This document shows positions 18,356-27,835 of a DNA stretch of 64,000 bases, one piece after another. The stretch spans positions 868,001 through 932,000 of the forward strand of contig CAWECP010000012.1 of assembly GCA_963807675.1 (NCBI GenBank), read 5' to 3'. The DNA is from Bog-473 sp963807675 (GTDB lineage Bacteria; Actinomycetota; Acidimicrobiia; Acidimicrobiales; RAAP-2). A program made the translations under genes and the position numbers. Within the stretch, counting starts at the first letter, position 1. Every line of letters starts with the position of its first letter. Below the pieces are notes generated by a model that was not told the origin of the DNA, searched no databases, and worked only from the letters and a program-made list of their open reading frames with translations.

Positions 18356-18933
18356 ATGGCACACACGGAGCTCCACATAACCGGCGACCCCGAGGCGGAT
18401 TCGGTGCTCAGCCGGGACCCGCTCGCCCTCCTCATCGGGATGGTGCTGGACCAGCAGGTGACCATGGAGAAAGCCTTCGGGTCGCCCGCCGAGCTCGCCC
18501 GCCGGCTCGGCGGGCGATTGGACGCGGCGTCGATCGCGGCCATGGACCCGGACGAGCTCGCCGCGGCCTTCAAGGAGCGCCCGGCGCTACACCGGTTCCC
18601 GGGGTCTATGGCGGGTCGTGTGCAGGCGGTCTGCCGCGCCGTGGCCGAGCAGTACGGCGGCCGCGCCGACGCCATCTGGAAGGGCGTGCGTTCGGGCGAC
18701 GAGCTCCTGAGCCGGCTCAAGGAGCTCCCGGGCTTCGGCGAGCAGAAGGCGAAGATCTTCGCAGCCCTGCTGGGCAAGCAGCTCGGCGTGCAGCCCGACG
18801 GCTGGCGCGACGCCACGAACCCCTATGGGGCCGACGGGTCGTACCTGTCGGTGGCGGACATCACGAGCCCCGAGGCCCTGGCCAAGGTCCGCGAAACCAA
18901 GAAGGCCTTGAAGGCCAAGGCGCGCGCCGGCGC

Positions 18934-18937
<4 letters not shown>
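18356..18937 (+). CDS. HhH-GPD base-excision repair family protein
   Basis: A 193-residue protein with the helix-hairpin-helix 'LPGFGEQKAKIFAALLGK' at about 122-139 and an upstream 'LIGMVLDQQVTMEKAF' helix typical of the HhH-GPD glycosylase fold. The C-terminus is lysine-rich (ETKKALKAKAR). It lacks the four-cysteine cluster of EndoIII/MutY. This group is annotated as an uncharacterised base-excision protein. Its TGA overlaps the thiE GTG. The start at 18356 is 71 bases from the divergent Rrf2 start. Confidence 0.82.
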
Positions 18938-19629
<692 letters not shown>

Positions 19630-20061
19630 CGTTGGCCGGAACAGTCGCAGCGGGATCGGCCCTACCGGCGTCGGCCGGCAGCGCGAAGTGGAAGGCGGGC
19701 TCGGGGTCGCCGAGCCAACGGACGTGGTGCGGCTGTGGTTCCGGACGGGCGAGGGCGGGCGCCGCCGCCACGGCGTCGACACCCTGGGCGTGACGATGGT
19801 GAGCCAGGGCAAGGAGGCACGATCCGACCACCACGGCCACGACGTCCCAACCCCACACCGGCAACACAGTCCATTGGCCCACCTCCGACTAGTCGGCACA
19901 TGCCGCTCGGGACATGAGCGCGTTTCGCACCGGGGTCACGGCCGAGGACGCAAGACGGTGAGAGACGGAAGAGAGGGCAGAGAGGGCGGGGGGCGGAGAG
20001 AGGGCAGGGGGCAGCAGAGACGACGGGGGCGCTGGTAGACGGCGGCAGACGCAGAGGTCCG
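19630..20061. other. Convergent intergenic region with G/A-rich tract
   Basis: This stretch lies between thiE (plus) and the alpha/beta hydrolase (minus). A minus-strand frame opening at GTG 19882 encodes a hydrophobic helix (VVAVVVGSCLLALAHH) and then a plausible soluble stretch, but it has no ribosome site and runs 250 bases into thiE, so I do not call it a gene. At about 19958-20030 the plus strand is almost pure purine with six or more runs of three to six G, able to form a G-quadruplex and possibly serving as a transcription block between the convergent genes. Confidence 0.35.
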
Positions 20062-20811
20062 CTAGTGCCGGCGCTCGAGCCAACCCGCCAGGATGGCGAT
20101 GACTCTGGGATCGGCGCGCAACCAGTGGCTGGCTCCGGGTACGACATGGAGCTCGGAAGGGCCGGTGGCGGCATCGGCCAGCCTCCGGGCCTCGGCCACG
20201 GGGACGTCCGGATCTTCGGAGCCGTGGACCATCAGCAGGGGCCGGCCCTTCAACAGCGCGGCGTCTTCGGCCGGGTGGAGGATCGAAAGCTCCTTGGCCC
20301 AGGCCTCCACCGACGCCGGGAAACCCGCCGTCGTGATGACCCCGGTGCGCCGGCAATGTTGCAAGAAGGCGTCGGTGTCACCGGTCAGCGGCGCGACGTC
20401 GGCCGGCGTGCCCAGGCAGGCGACGCCCGCCACGCGCTCGTCACGCGCCGCGAGGTGCAGCGCCAGAACGCCTCCGAACCCGAAGCCCACCACGAAGCGC
20501 GCCGCCGGCTCGGGGAAGTCCTCGGTGACGAGGAAGGCCAGGTCCTCGAGCCAGCCCAGAGCGGAGAAGTCGCCCGACGACTCGCCGGCGCCACGCAGCG
20601 TCGCCGTGACGACGTGCCAGCCCGATTCTCGCGACAGACGGTCGGCCAGGGCCGGATAGGTGACGGCGACGTCCGCCGCCGAGCCCTTTGGTCGGGGCAG
20701 GTCGTGGCAGAGGAGAACGTGCCCGCGGACGGGTGCGCCGGGGCTGGTGGCACTGGCGTACGACGACAGGTCACCCGCAGGCCCGGGACGGAGCCGGAAT
20801 GGCCCCGGCAC
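20062..20811 (-). CDS. Alpha/beta-hydrolase fold protein without nucleophile serine
   Basis: A 249-residue alpha/beta hydrolase. The nucleophile elbow, normally G-x-S-x-G, reads VVGFGFGGVLAL, so the serine is replaced by glycine. The acid (MVHGSEDPDVP) and histidine (PGASHWLRADP) regions are intact. The oxyanion-side strand is 'GHVLLCHDL'. Catalysis by the usual mechanism is not possible, so it may bind a ligand or regulate. It begins 1 base after the stop of the acyl-CoA dehydrogenase upstream, suggesting a shared role in acyl-CoA metabolism. Confidence 0.8.
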   Translation of the reverse strand: MPGPFRLRPGPAGDLSSYASATSPGAPVRGHVLLCHDLPRPKGSAADVAVTYPALADRLSRESGWHVVTATLRGAGESSGDFSALGWLEDLAFLVTEDFPEPAARFVVGFGFGGVLALHLAARDERVAGVACLGTPADVAPLTGDTDAFLQHCRRTGVITTAGFPASVEAWAKELSILHPAEDAALLKGRPLLMVHGSEDPDVPVAEARRLADAATGPSELHVVPGASHWLRADPRVIAILAGWLERRH

Positions 20812-20812
20812 G

Positions 20813-21928
20813 TCAGATCCCTATGCGCTGCGCCAGGAGCTCGCGGTGATAGGACGGATCGCCCAGGAGCAGCTCGGACGACTTGGCCCGCTTGAAGTAC
20901 AAGTGTGCGGGGTGCTCCCAGGTGAAGCCGATCCCCCCGTGGATCTGGATGTTCTCCGCCGCAGCGTGGAAGTAGGCCTCTGAGCAGTACGACTTGGCCA
21001 AGCTGGCCACGACCGGGAGCTCGTCGGAGTCCTCGGCGGCCGCCCAGGCCGCGTAATAGGCCGCGGACTTGGCTGATTCGACTTCGAGCAGCATGTCGGC
21101 GCACTTGTGCTTGATGGCCTGGAAGCTGCCGATGGGCCGCCCGAATTGAATGCGCGTCTTGGCGTACTCGACCGAGGCGTCGAGCACGCGCTGCGCACCG
21201 CCCACCTGCTCCGCCGCCAGCGCCACGGCGGCCAGGTCGAGCGTCTTGGACAGCCCGGCCTCGGCGCCGCCGTCCGTGCCGATGAGCGCGGCCGGCGTGT
21301 CCGCGAACTCGAGCCGCGCCTGCTTGCGCGTCTGGTCCATGGTGGGCAGCGGCGTACGGGTCAGTCCGGCGGCGTCGCCCTGTACCGCAAAGAGGGTGAC
21401 GCCCTTGGCCGTGCGTGCGGCCACGATGATGAGGTTCGCGATGTGTCCGTCGATCACGAACATCTTGTGGCCGTTGAGCACCCAGCCGTCGCCCTTCTGT
21501 GTGGCCGCGAGCTCGATGCCGCTGAAGTCCCATTTGCCGTTGTCCTCGGTGATGGCCAAGGTGGCGATGGTCTCGCCCGAGGCGATCCCGGGCAGGTAGC
21601 TCTTCTTCGCTTCGTCGTCGCCCGAGGTGAGCAGTGCGTTGGCCGCCAGGGCCACGGACGAGAAGAACGGGGCGCACAGCAGGGCCGCCCCCATCTCCTC
21701 GAGCACAACCAGCAGCTCGACATAGGTGAATCCCGAGCCCCCGAACTCCTCGGGAATGGTGAGCGACTGCAGCCCCAGCTGGTCGGCCATTTGGCTCCAC
21801 ACCGCAGGGTCGTAGCCCTCGGTGGTATCCATGAGCCGCCGCACCTCGGTCTCCGGCGACTTCTCGGTCATGAACCGGCGGACCGCAGCGCGCAACTCCT
21901 CCTGCTCGTCACTGAAGGCGAAATTCAT
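20813..21928 (-). CDS. Acyl-CoA dehydrogenase
   Basis: A 371-residue flavoprotein of the FadE type that makes 2-enoyl-CoA. 'ATLAITEDNGKWD' is the substrate/FAD segment, 'QFGRPIGSFQAIKHKCADM' the flavin-binding helix and 'IQIHGGIGFTWEHPAHLYFKRA' the C-terminal signature. The usual catalytic glutamate in Y-E-G-T near the C-terminus is absent (the segment reads LLLGDPSYHR). The base may sit elsewhere, as in isovaleryl-CoA dehydrogenase, or the protein may be the non-catalytic half of a heteromer. ATG 21928 follows AGAGG. First gene of a two-gene unit with the hydrolase. Confidence 0.88.
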   Translation of the reverse strand: MNFAFSDEQEELRAAVRRFMTEKSPETEVRRLMDTTEGYDPAVWSQMADQLGLQSLTIPEEFGGSGFTYVELLVVLEEMGAALLCAPFFSSVALAANALLTSGDDEAKKSYLPGIASGETIATLAITEDNGKWDFSGIELAATQKGDGWVLNGHKMFVIDGHIANLIIVAARTAKGVTLFAVQGDAAGLTRTPLPTMDQTRKQARLEFADTPAALIGTDGGAEAGLSKTLDLAAVALAAEQVGGAQRVLDASVEYAKTRIQFGRPIGSFQAIKHKCADMLLEVESAKSAAYYAAWAAAEDSDELPVVASLAKSYCSEAYFHAAAENIQIHGGIGFTWEHPAHLYFKRAKSSELLLGDPSYHRELLAQRIGI

Positions 21929-22050
21929 CCCAGGGCTCCTCTGCCTCTCCCCCGGCAGCCCCGCCGGTGGTGTTCTCGCTTCTCAGGCAGGTGTCTACCA
22001 CTCCGGGGGCTCGCACGACCAGACGCCGGCAGCTGTGCCACGCTGGGGAC

Positions 22051-22668
22051 ATGGGACAGCTGGAGCAGATCTGGAGCGACGCCCGGGCCGAGGTCCACCA
22101 GATCGTCGTCGGGCCGATGGACAACAACGTGTACATCCTGCGTTGCCGGCGCACCGGTGACGCCATGCTGATCGACGCCGCCAACGAGCACGAGGCGCTG
22201 CTGCCGATCTGCCGGGACCTGGGGGTGAACCAGGTGGTCGAGACGCACGGGCACTGGGACCACATCCAGGCCGTGCCAGCGGTCAGAGAGGCGGGCATCT
22301 CGGTGGCCGTGACCAGCGCCGACGCGGGCATGCTGCCGAGTTACGACCTCATTCTGGAGGACGACGAGACGCTCTCGGTGGGCGACCTGCGCCTCCGCAC
22401 GCTGACGACGCCGGGCCATACCCCAGGCTCCATCTGCTTCGCCGTCGAAGGCACCAACCTGCTGTTCACGGGCGACACGCTCTTCCCGGGCGGGCCGGGC
22501 AACACCTCGTTCGAGGGGGGCGACTTCGACGCCATCATCGAGTCCATCGACCGGCGCATCTTCGCCAAGTTCAGTCCCGACACCAAGGTCCTCCCTGGTC
22601 ACGGCGTCGCCACCACGGTCGGGGACGAGTCCCCGCACCTGCAGGAATGGGTCGACCGGGGCTGGTGA
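22051..22668 (+). CDS. Metallo-beta-lactamase-fold hydrolase, glyoxalase II-like
   Basis: A 205-residue zinc hydrolase. Metal ligands: THGHWDHIQ (HxHxDH), His in TTPGHTPGS, Asp in FTGDTLFPGG and the last His in LPGHG. This is the glyoxalase II-type short form that cleaves thioesters such as acyl-mycothiol, or other small substrates. ATG 22051 was preferred; the frame extends further upstream without similarity. It is 122 bases from the divergent acyl-CoA dehydrogenase. Confidence 0.88.
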   Translation: MGQLEQIWSDARAEVHQIVVGPMDNNVYILRCRRTGDAMLIDAANEHEALLPICRDLGVNQVVETHGHWDHIQAVPAVREAGISVAVTSADAGMLPSYDLILEDDETLSVGDLRLRTLTTPGHTPGSICFAVEGTNLLFTGDTLFPGGPGNTSFEGGDFDAIIESIDRRIFAKFSPDTKVLPGHGVATTVGDESPHLQEWVDRGW

Positions 22669-22732
22669 GGGCCGCCTGGCGGGGTCCGGCGGACGGAGGC
22701 GGCGAGCTGGCAGAAAAACCTGACAAAAACGG

Positions 22733-22738
22733 TAAGCT
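22733..22738 (+). promoter_or_regulatory. -10 element (TAAGCT) for leaderless sufC
   Basis: TAAGCT fits TANNNT and lies 7 bases before the sufC ATG in an A-rich stretch, the most AT-rich spot for several hundred bases. No ribosome site is visible in the gap. Confidence 0.5.
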
Positions 22739-22745
22739 TTAGGGC

Positions 22746-23495
22746 ATGGGAGCGACCCCCCCGCTGCTCGAGATCTCGGACCTGCACGTGTCCGCCGAGG
22801 ACGGCCCCATCCTGCGCGGCGTCGACCTGACCGTCGGCGCCGGCGAGGTGCACGCGCTCATGGGGCCCAACGGGGCCGGCAAGTCGACGCTGGCCGGCGC
22901 GCTACTGGGGCACCCCGCGTACACGGTCACGCAGGGGACGATCCGCCTGAACGGCGAGGACGTGACCGGGTGGGCGACCGACGTGCGAGCCAAGGCGGGC
23001 CTCTTCCTGGCCTTCCAGTACCCGGAGACCATCGAGGGCGTGTCGGTGACGCAGTTCCTGCGCCAGGCCATGGCGGCGCGCAAGGGCGACGACGTGTCGG
23101 TGCTCGAGGTGCGCGTGCTGATCACCGAGTGGATGGAACGCCTCGGCATGGACACGTCCTTCGCCAGCCGGCACCTGAACCAGGGGTTCTCGGGCGGCGA
23201 GAAGAAACGCAACGAGATCTTGCAGATGGCGCTCCTCGAGCCGGTCGTCGCCGTTCTGGACGAGACCGACTCCGGACTCGACATCGACGCGCTGCGCGTG
23301 GTGGGGCGCGGCGTGCGGGCGGTGCGCGAGGCGCAGCCGGAGCTCGGCGTGCTCGCCATCACCCACTACGAGCGGCTGCTCGAGGAGCTGGTGCCCGACG
23401 TGGTGCACATCTTGGTCGACGGCCAGGTGGTGGCCAGCGGAGGCCCGGAGCTGGCACGGCAGATTGAAACTTTGGGTTACGAGGAGTGGCGATGA
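22746..23495 (+). CDS. sufC: SufC, Fe-S cluster assembly ATPase (copy 1)
   Basis: A 249-residue ABC-type ATPase that drives the SufBCD scaffold. Walker A GPNGAGKST, Q-loop FQYPETIEGVSV, signature 'FSGGEKKRNEILQM', Walker B VAVLDETDSGLD and the switch His in AITHYERL; the KKRNE form of the signature is SufC-specific. First gene of sufC-sufS-sufU, with its stop overlapping the sufS start (ATGA). A second sufC lies at 29342-30103 next to sufD, so this copy may be the one expressed together with the desulfurase. Confidence 0.93.
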   Translation: MGATPPLLEISDLHVSAEDGPILRGVDLTVGAGEVHALMGPNGAGKSTLAGALLGHPAYTVTQGTIRLNGEDVTGWATDVRAKAGLFLAFQYPETIEGVSVTQFLRQAMAARKGDDVSVLEVRVLITEWMERLGMDTSFASRHLNQGFSGGEKKRNEILQMALLEPVVAVLDETDSGLDIDALRVVGRGVRAVREAQPELGVLAITHYERLLEELVPDVVHILVDGQVVASGGPELARQIETLGYEEWR

Positions 23496-24766
23496 CAGGC
23501 GATCCAGGCGTTGGTTCGGCCCCCGCGCCGGCCCCGCTCAACACCGAGGCGCTGCGCAAGGATTTCCCTTTGCTGACGCGCACGGTGAACGGGCGGCCCA
23601 TCGTCTACTTGGACTCGGCCTCCTCGGCGCTGCAGCCGCACGCGGTGATCAACGCGATGACGCGGTACTACGAGACCACGCACGCCAACGTGCACCGCGG
23701 TGTGTACGCCACAGCCGAGGAGTCAACCGCTCTGTACGAGCGGGCCCGGCTGGTGGCCGGTCGTTTCATCGGGGCGTCCGATGCGGCCCGGGAGGTGGTG
23801 TTCACCAAGAACACCACGGAGTCGCTCAACCTGATCGCCCATTCCTGGGGCCGCGCCAACCTGCGGGCGGGTGACGCCGTGCTGCTGACGGAGATGGAGC
23901 ATCACGCCAACATCGTGCCGTGGATGATCCTGTCCGAGGAGCTGGGCGGCCTGGACCTTCGTTACATCCCGATCGACGGCGACGGGCGCCTCGTGCTCGA
24001 CGACCTGGACCGGCTGGTCGACGGCGTGAAGGTGGTCGGGGTGTCGTGCATGTCCAACGTGCTGGGGACGATCAACCCGGTGCGGGTGATCGCTGACTCG
24101 GCGCACGCCGCCGGTGCGCTGGTGGTGGCCGACGGCGCGCAGCTGGTGCCGCACGCAGCGGTATCGGTGGGCGAGCTGGGCGTCGACTTCATCGCGTTCT
24201 CGGCCCACAAGATGATGGGCCCGACGGGACTCGGGGTGCTGTGGGGCCGGGCCTCGCTCCTGGAGGAGATGGGACCGTTCCTGGGCGGCGGCGGCATGAT
24301 CCTGGACGTGAAGCTCGACTCGTTCCGGCCGGCGCCTCCGCCGGCGCGCTTCGAGGCGGGCACACCGCCGATCGCCGAGGCGATCGGGCTCACGGCGGCC
24401 ATCGGATATTTGGGTGAGATCGGCATGGACCGCATCCGGGCCCACGAGCTGGCCCTCACCAACCATGCCCTGGCCCGGCTGGACGAGAAACTGGGTCCCG
24501 ACGTGCGGGTCTTCGGCCCGCCGGCGGGTGCCGACCGGGGCGGCGTGATCTCGCTCGCGTATCGGGATGTGCACGCGCACGACCTGGCCCAGGTGCTCGA
24601 CCAGTTCGGCGTCTGCGTGCGGCCGGGCCACCACTGCGCCAAGCCACTGATGCGGCGCTTGGGGGTGCAGGCGACGGCCCGGGCCTCGTTGTCCCTGTTC
24701 AGCGACGAGCACGACATCGAGGTCCTGATCGAAGGATTGGTGGAAGCCGGTAGATTGTTCGGCTAA
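23492..24766 (+). CDS. sufS: SufS cysteine desulfurase
   Basis: A 424-residue PLP enzyme (class II desulfurase) that takes sulfur from cysteine. PLP lysine in FSAHKMMGPTG, His in 'EMEHHANIVPW', and the persulfide cysteine in VRPGHHCAKPLMRR, the SufS form of the loop (RxGHHC). ATG 23492 overlaps the sufC stop. Its own TAA overlaps the sufU ATG (TAATG). The partner sulfur acceptor SufU is the next gene. Confidence 0.95.
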   Translation: MTGDPGVGSAPAPAPLNTEALRKDFPLLTRTVNGRPIVYLDSASSALQPHAVINAMTRYYETTHANVHRGVYATAEESTALYERARLVAGRFIGASDAAREVVFTKNTTESLNLIAHSWGRANLRAGDAVLLTEMEHHANIVPWMILSEELGGLDLRYIPIDGDGRLVLDDLDRLVDGVKVVGVSCMSNVLGTINPVRVIADSAHAAGALVVADGAQLVPHAAVSVGELGVDFIAFSAHKMMGPTGLGVLWGRASLLEEMGPFLGGGGMILDVKLDSFRPAPPPARFEAGTPPIAEAIGLTAAIGYLGEIGMDRIRAHELALTNHALARLDEKLGPDVRVFGPPAGADRGGVISLAYRDVHAHDLAQVLDQFGVCVRPGHHCAKPLMRRLGVQATARASLSLFSDEHDIEVLIEGLVEAGRLFG

Positions 24767-25287
24767 TGGCCGACCTCGAAGAGCTTTACCGCGAGATCAT
24801 CCTCGACCACTACCGATCCCCCCGCAACCGCGGTGAGCTCGAGTCGCCACCGGCCCACCGTGTGGAGGGATTCAACCCCCTGTGCGGCGACGAGGTGGTG
24901 GTGAGCCTGCTGGTCGAGGACGGCAAGCTGGCGGACTTGAAGATCGGTGGGTCGGGCTGCTCCATCAGCCAGTCCTCGGCCTCGCTCATGTCGGCCGCCG
25001 TGAAGGGCAAGGAGCTGGCCGAGGTGCGTCGGCTGATCGGCACCTTCAAGGGCATGATGTCGATCCACGAGGCGACCCTGGGGCCCGACGGCGACGGGCT
25101 GGGCCTGGGGGGTGGGCTGGACGACGAGGACGACGGCGCCGAGCCGGAGCCGGTCAACCTGGAGGCGTTGGGCGAGCTGGCGGCGCTGCAGGGCGTGGTG
25201 AAGTTCCCCGTACGCATCAAGTGCGCCACCTTGAGCTGGAACGCGCTGGCCCAGGGGCTGGACGAGGTGGCCGCAGAAGCGAGCTGA
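24766..25287 (+). CDS. sufU: SufU zinc-dependent sulfur acceptor
   Basis: A 173-residue protein, slightly longer than typical SufU. The three conserved cysteines are in NPLCGDEVV, GSGCSISQSSAS and IKCATLSWNAL; together with Asp they bind zinc and accept sulfur from SufS. An acidic Gly-rich insertion (about 105-128) separates the second and third cysteine regions and is longer than in Bacillus. Last gene of the sufC-sufS-sufU unit; no clear terminator follows. Confidence 0.93.
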   Translation: MADLEELYREIILDHYRSPRNRGELESPPAHRVEGFNPLCGDEVVVSLLVEDGKLADLKIGGSGCSISQSSASLMSAAVKGKELAEVRRLIGTFKGMMSIHEATLGPDGDGLGLGGGLDDEDDGAEPEPVNLEALGELAALQGVVKFPVRIKCATLSWNALAQGLDEVAAEAS

Positions 25288-25559
25288 GGGCGGCGGGCCG
25301 GGGCGGGTGGGGGGACCCGTGTACGGCGCCGGTGATTGTCGGGGTGGCGTGCCCGGCCCCGCTCGTTCCGTGACAAGTTCCTTCTCAAAGCGGAGTGCTC
25401 CGTGAGCTCGTGAGCTCCGTGAGGGGAGAGCAATGCAGCCGAAGACCGTGGCGCGACCAGCGCCGCGCCGCACCAGGTCGTCGACCCGTCGGTGCCGCTC
25501 GGTTCATGGCCTCGGCGTTCGCGGCCGCGCCAGCCAAGGCCGTCGATTCGCCACTTCGT

Positions 25560-25565
25560 TAGGAT
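25560..25565 (+). promoter_or_regulatory. -10 element (TAGGAT) upstream of the FkbM-like gene
   Basis: TAGGAT matches TANNNT and is 7 bases before the GTG chosen as the start of the next gene. It supports a leaderless start there, rather than at the ATG at 25433, which has a good ribosome site but opens an unrelated frame. Confidence 0.45.
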
Positions 25566-25572
25566 CGACGCA

Positions 25573-26505
25573 GTGGCCGACGGTGACTCCAGGGACGAAG
25601 CCGTCGTTGACGCGCACGGAGTCGCTCAGCGGACCGAGTACCTCCTTACTCAGGTGGCTTGCGGAACCCACCCGCGACGCGACCGGGGTGTCGATCAGGC
25701 GGTCCAACTGTTGCTCGCGGCGCAGCATCAGGAACGGCTTCGATCGGATACCCCCCTACCGGGCCTGATGGAATCCGAAGCCACGTTCTTCTCGCAGAAC
25801 GGCGAGGACGGGATTCTCCTCTACCTCTTCTCCTTGCTGGGACACGGCGACCGGGTCTCCGCTGAGCTCTGTGCGGGTGACGGGATCGAGTGCAATACGG
25901 CGAACCTGATCGTTAATCACGCTTGGCACGGCCTCCTGGTCGATGGTGGTGAGACGAACGTCCGCATTGCGCAGGAGTTCTATGCGCAGTCTCGGCAGAG
26001 CTGGTTCGACCCGCCGGTCGTTCGGCAGGCCTGGGTCTCCGTGGACTCGGCTTCCGAGCTCCTGAAGGCGGCCGAGGTGGATGACCCGCTCGATCTCTTG
26101 GTCATCGACCTCGACGGCATGGATTACTGGGTATGGCGATCCCTCTCCGACCTTCGCCCGAGGGTCGTGGTGATCGAGACCAACCCGGCGCTGGGAGAAC
26201 AACGTCTCACGCTCGCCTATGACCCGGACTTCGTCCGGCCCGCCGACATCCCCTTTGCCGGGACCTCGTTGCCGGCGATGGTGGATCTCGGACGCGAACT
26301 GGGCTACCAGTTCGTCGGCACGGAACGATTCGGCATCAACGCCTTCTTCTTGCGCAGTGACCTGGTTCCGGATCGGCTACCCCTGCCGTCCTTCATGGAC
26401 GTGCTCAACACGGCGTCGGTGCGACGATCGGCTCGGTCGATCGCCAAGCAACTCGGGCCGTACCAAAGCGCGCTGGACTGGGTACAAGACCCGCCAGGTC
26501 CGTAG
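25573..26505 (+). CDS. FkbM-like methyltransferase-fold protein, glycan-associated
   Basis: A 310-residue protein from GTG 25573. The core has 'FFSQNGEDGILLYLF', 'ELCAGDGIECNTANLI', 'HGLLVDGG', 'DLLVIDLDGMDYWVW' and 'VVVIETNP'. This is the pattern of a family with a Rossmann methyltransferase-like fold often found in surface-polysaccharide clusters. The first 65 residues are less certain; an ATG at 25768 would start at MESEATFF. The convergent neighbour is a glycosyltransferase. Base composition is visibly less GC-rich than the suf genes around it, suggesting acquisition. The substrate is unknown. Confidence 0.72.
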   Translation: MADGDSRDEAVVDAHGVAQRTEYLLTQVACGTHPRRDRGVDQAVQLLLAAQHQERLRSDTPLPGLMESEATFFSQNGEDGILLYLFSLLGHGDRVSAELCAGDGIECNTANLIVNHAWHGLLVDGGETNVRIAQEFYAQSRQSWFDPPVVRQAWVSVDSASELLKAAEVDDPLDLLVIDLDGMDYWVWRSLSDLRPRVVVIETNPALGEQRLTLAYDPDFVRPADIPFAGTSLPAMVDLGRELGYQFVGTERFGINAFFLRSDLVPDRLPLPSFMDVLNTASVRRSARSIAKQLGPYQSALDWVQDPPGP

Positions 26506-26560
26506 GCCTCTGGTGGACTCCGGGCCTTGGCATCCGGACGAACCGGTCACTGCGTCACTG

Positions 26561-27607
26561 TCACGTTCCCTTCCCTGCGGCGACACGGAGAACACGAAGC
26601 CAGCCGTTCGCCGTCCGATCCCAGGTAAAGGTCTCGGCTCGCCTCCTCGCTCGGGCACCCATGCGCCGGGCTCGAACCGGATCCTCGATGATCTCCAACA
26701 GGGCCCGCTCGACTCCTTCGCTCGTCGGCTCGACCACCCATCCCGTCCTTCCGACCACCTCGGGAAGTGCGGCGCGATCCGAAACGACGACAGGGACGCC
26801 GCTCGCCATGGCCTCGAGGACGGGGAGGCCGAACCCTTCGAATCGACTCGGCTGGCACGCCGCCGTCGCCCCGGCCACCAGACTCGCCAGCTCCTCGTCG
26901 GAGGGATCGAGGAATGGAAGGATCCGTCCCGCGTGACCAGGGAGTTCAGCAAAGGCCTCCTGGCGTAGCGCTTCCCGGTCGAAGTCGCCGGGTGGGTCCG
27001 ACGCGACGATCACGAGGGCGTGGGGCAGACCGCGATCGGCCAGTCTCTGCAGCGCCTCCCGTACCGCCTTGAGGTTCTTCCTCGGACTGATCGCCGCCGT
27101 GAAGATCAGGTACGGACGGTCATCGCCGGTGCGCTGTCGAACGAGCGCCCGTCCCTCGGGAGCTCGACGGGGGTGAAACAGCTCTTGATCCACCCCGAAC
27201 GGGTACACATGGACCCGCGTAGGTGGAAGTCCGTAGTAGCGAACGAGCTGCTCCTTGGAAGTGTGAGCACCCGTGACGACATGGCTGGCACGGGCCATGG
27301 CCCGCTCCGTCGCACCCGAGAGTTTCCGGAGGGTCTCTGGGGGAAATTCGGCGTCCAACTCTGGCGTGCCCCAACTCACCTCGTATGCACAAGCGACGAC
27401 GGGACCGTCGATCTCGGGATCCGGGTCATGCCCACTGTCGAGCCAGACGTCGGCCGTCTGATCCGTGCCGACGACGAGGTCGGTCGTCCGACTGAGCCGT
27501 TCGAGCACCTCGGTCCATACCCGGCCATGCCCGCTATGACGACTCAGGGCGGTCATCCGGGCGGGCACACCGACCACGACTCGATTTCTTCGTTTCTGGA
27601 AGATCAT
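26561..27607 (-). CDS. GT4-family glycosyltransferase
   Basis: A 348-residue GT-B glycosyltransferase of the group 1/GT4 type. 'TAAISPRKNLKAVREAL' is the donor-side helix and 'EGFGLPVLEAMASGVPVVVSD' contains the E-x7-E nucleotide-sugar motif; the acceptor half is at about 20-150. I chose ATG 27607 (MIFQKRRNRVVVG), which has AAGGGGAA upstream; a GTG at 27655 is possible. It is downstream of the LCP gene on the same strand, consistent with making or attaching a cell-wall glycan. Confidence 0.88.
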   Translation of the reverse strand: MIFQKRRNRVVVGVPARMTALSRHSGHGRVWTEVLERLSRTTDLVVGTDQTADVWLDSGHDPDPEIDGPVVACAYEVSWGTPELDAEFPPETLRKLSGATERAMARASHVVTGAHTSKEQLVRYYGLPPTRVHVYPFGVDQELFHPRRAPEGRALVRQRTGDDRPYLIFTAAISPRKNLKAVREALQRLADRGLPHALVIVASDPPGDFDREALRQEAFAELPGHAGRILPFLDPSDEELASLVAGATAACQPSRFEGFGLPVLEAMASGVPVVVSDRAALPEVVGRTGWVVEPTSEGVERALLEIIEDPVRARRMGARARRRAETFTWDRTANGWLRVLRVAAGKGT

Positions 27608-27835
27608 TTCCCCTTCGAGACGCTCGTCTCGCCACGCTCCTCCGTTAGTAGGCACCGTGAGCCACGAGCGGAGCCGCGTTTTCGTCGGTACGGATTGCGC
27701 GTGTGGCTCCTCCTCAGGCTCCTACGTACGGGGTTGAGACGAAGTGGGCATCCTAGTGAGGTCCGCCACGTCCGGACGAGCCGAATGGCTGGCGCCGATC
27801 GGGGACGAGCAACCCGTGGTCGAGCGGACGGCTGT

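Noticed and set aside
18285..18933. TPP riboswitch before thiE
   Set aside because: thiE overlaps the preceding gene, leaving no room for a leader.
25433..25768. ATG with a good ribosome site and 111-residue frame ahead of the FkbM-like gene
   Set aside because: Its product is a low-complexity Arg/Ser/Thr-rich sequence. The other frame (from GTG 25573) reads directly into the conserved part and has a -10 element.
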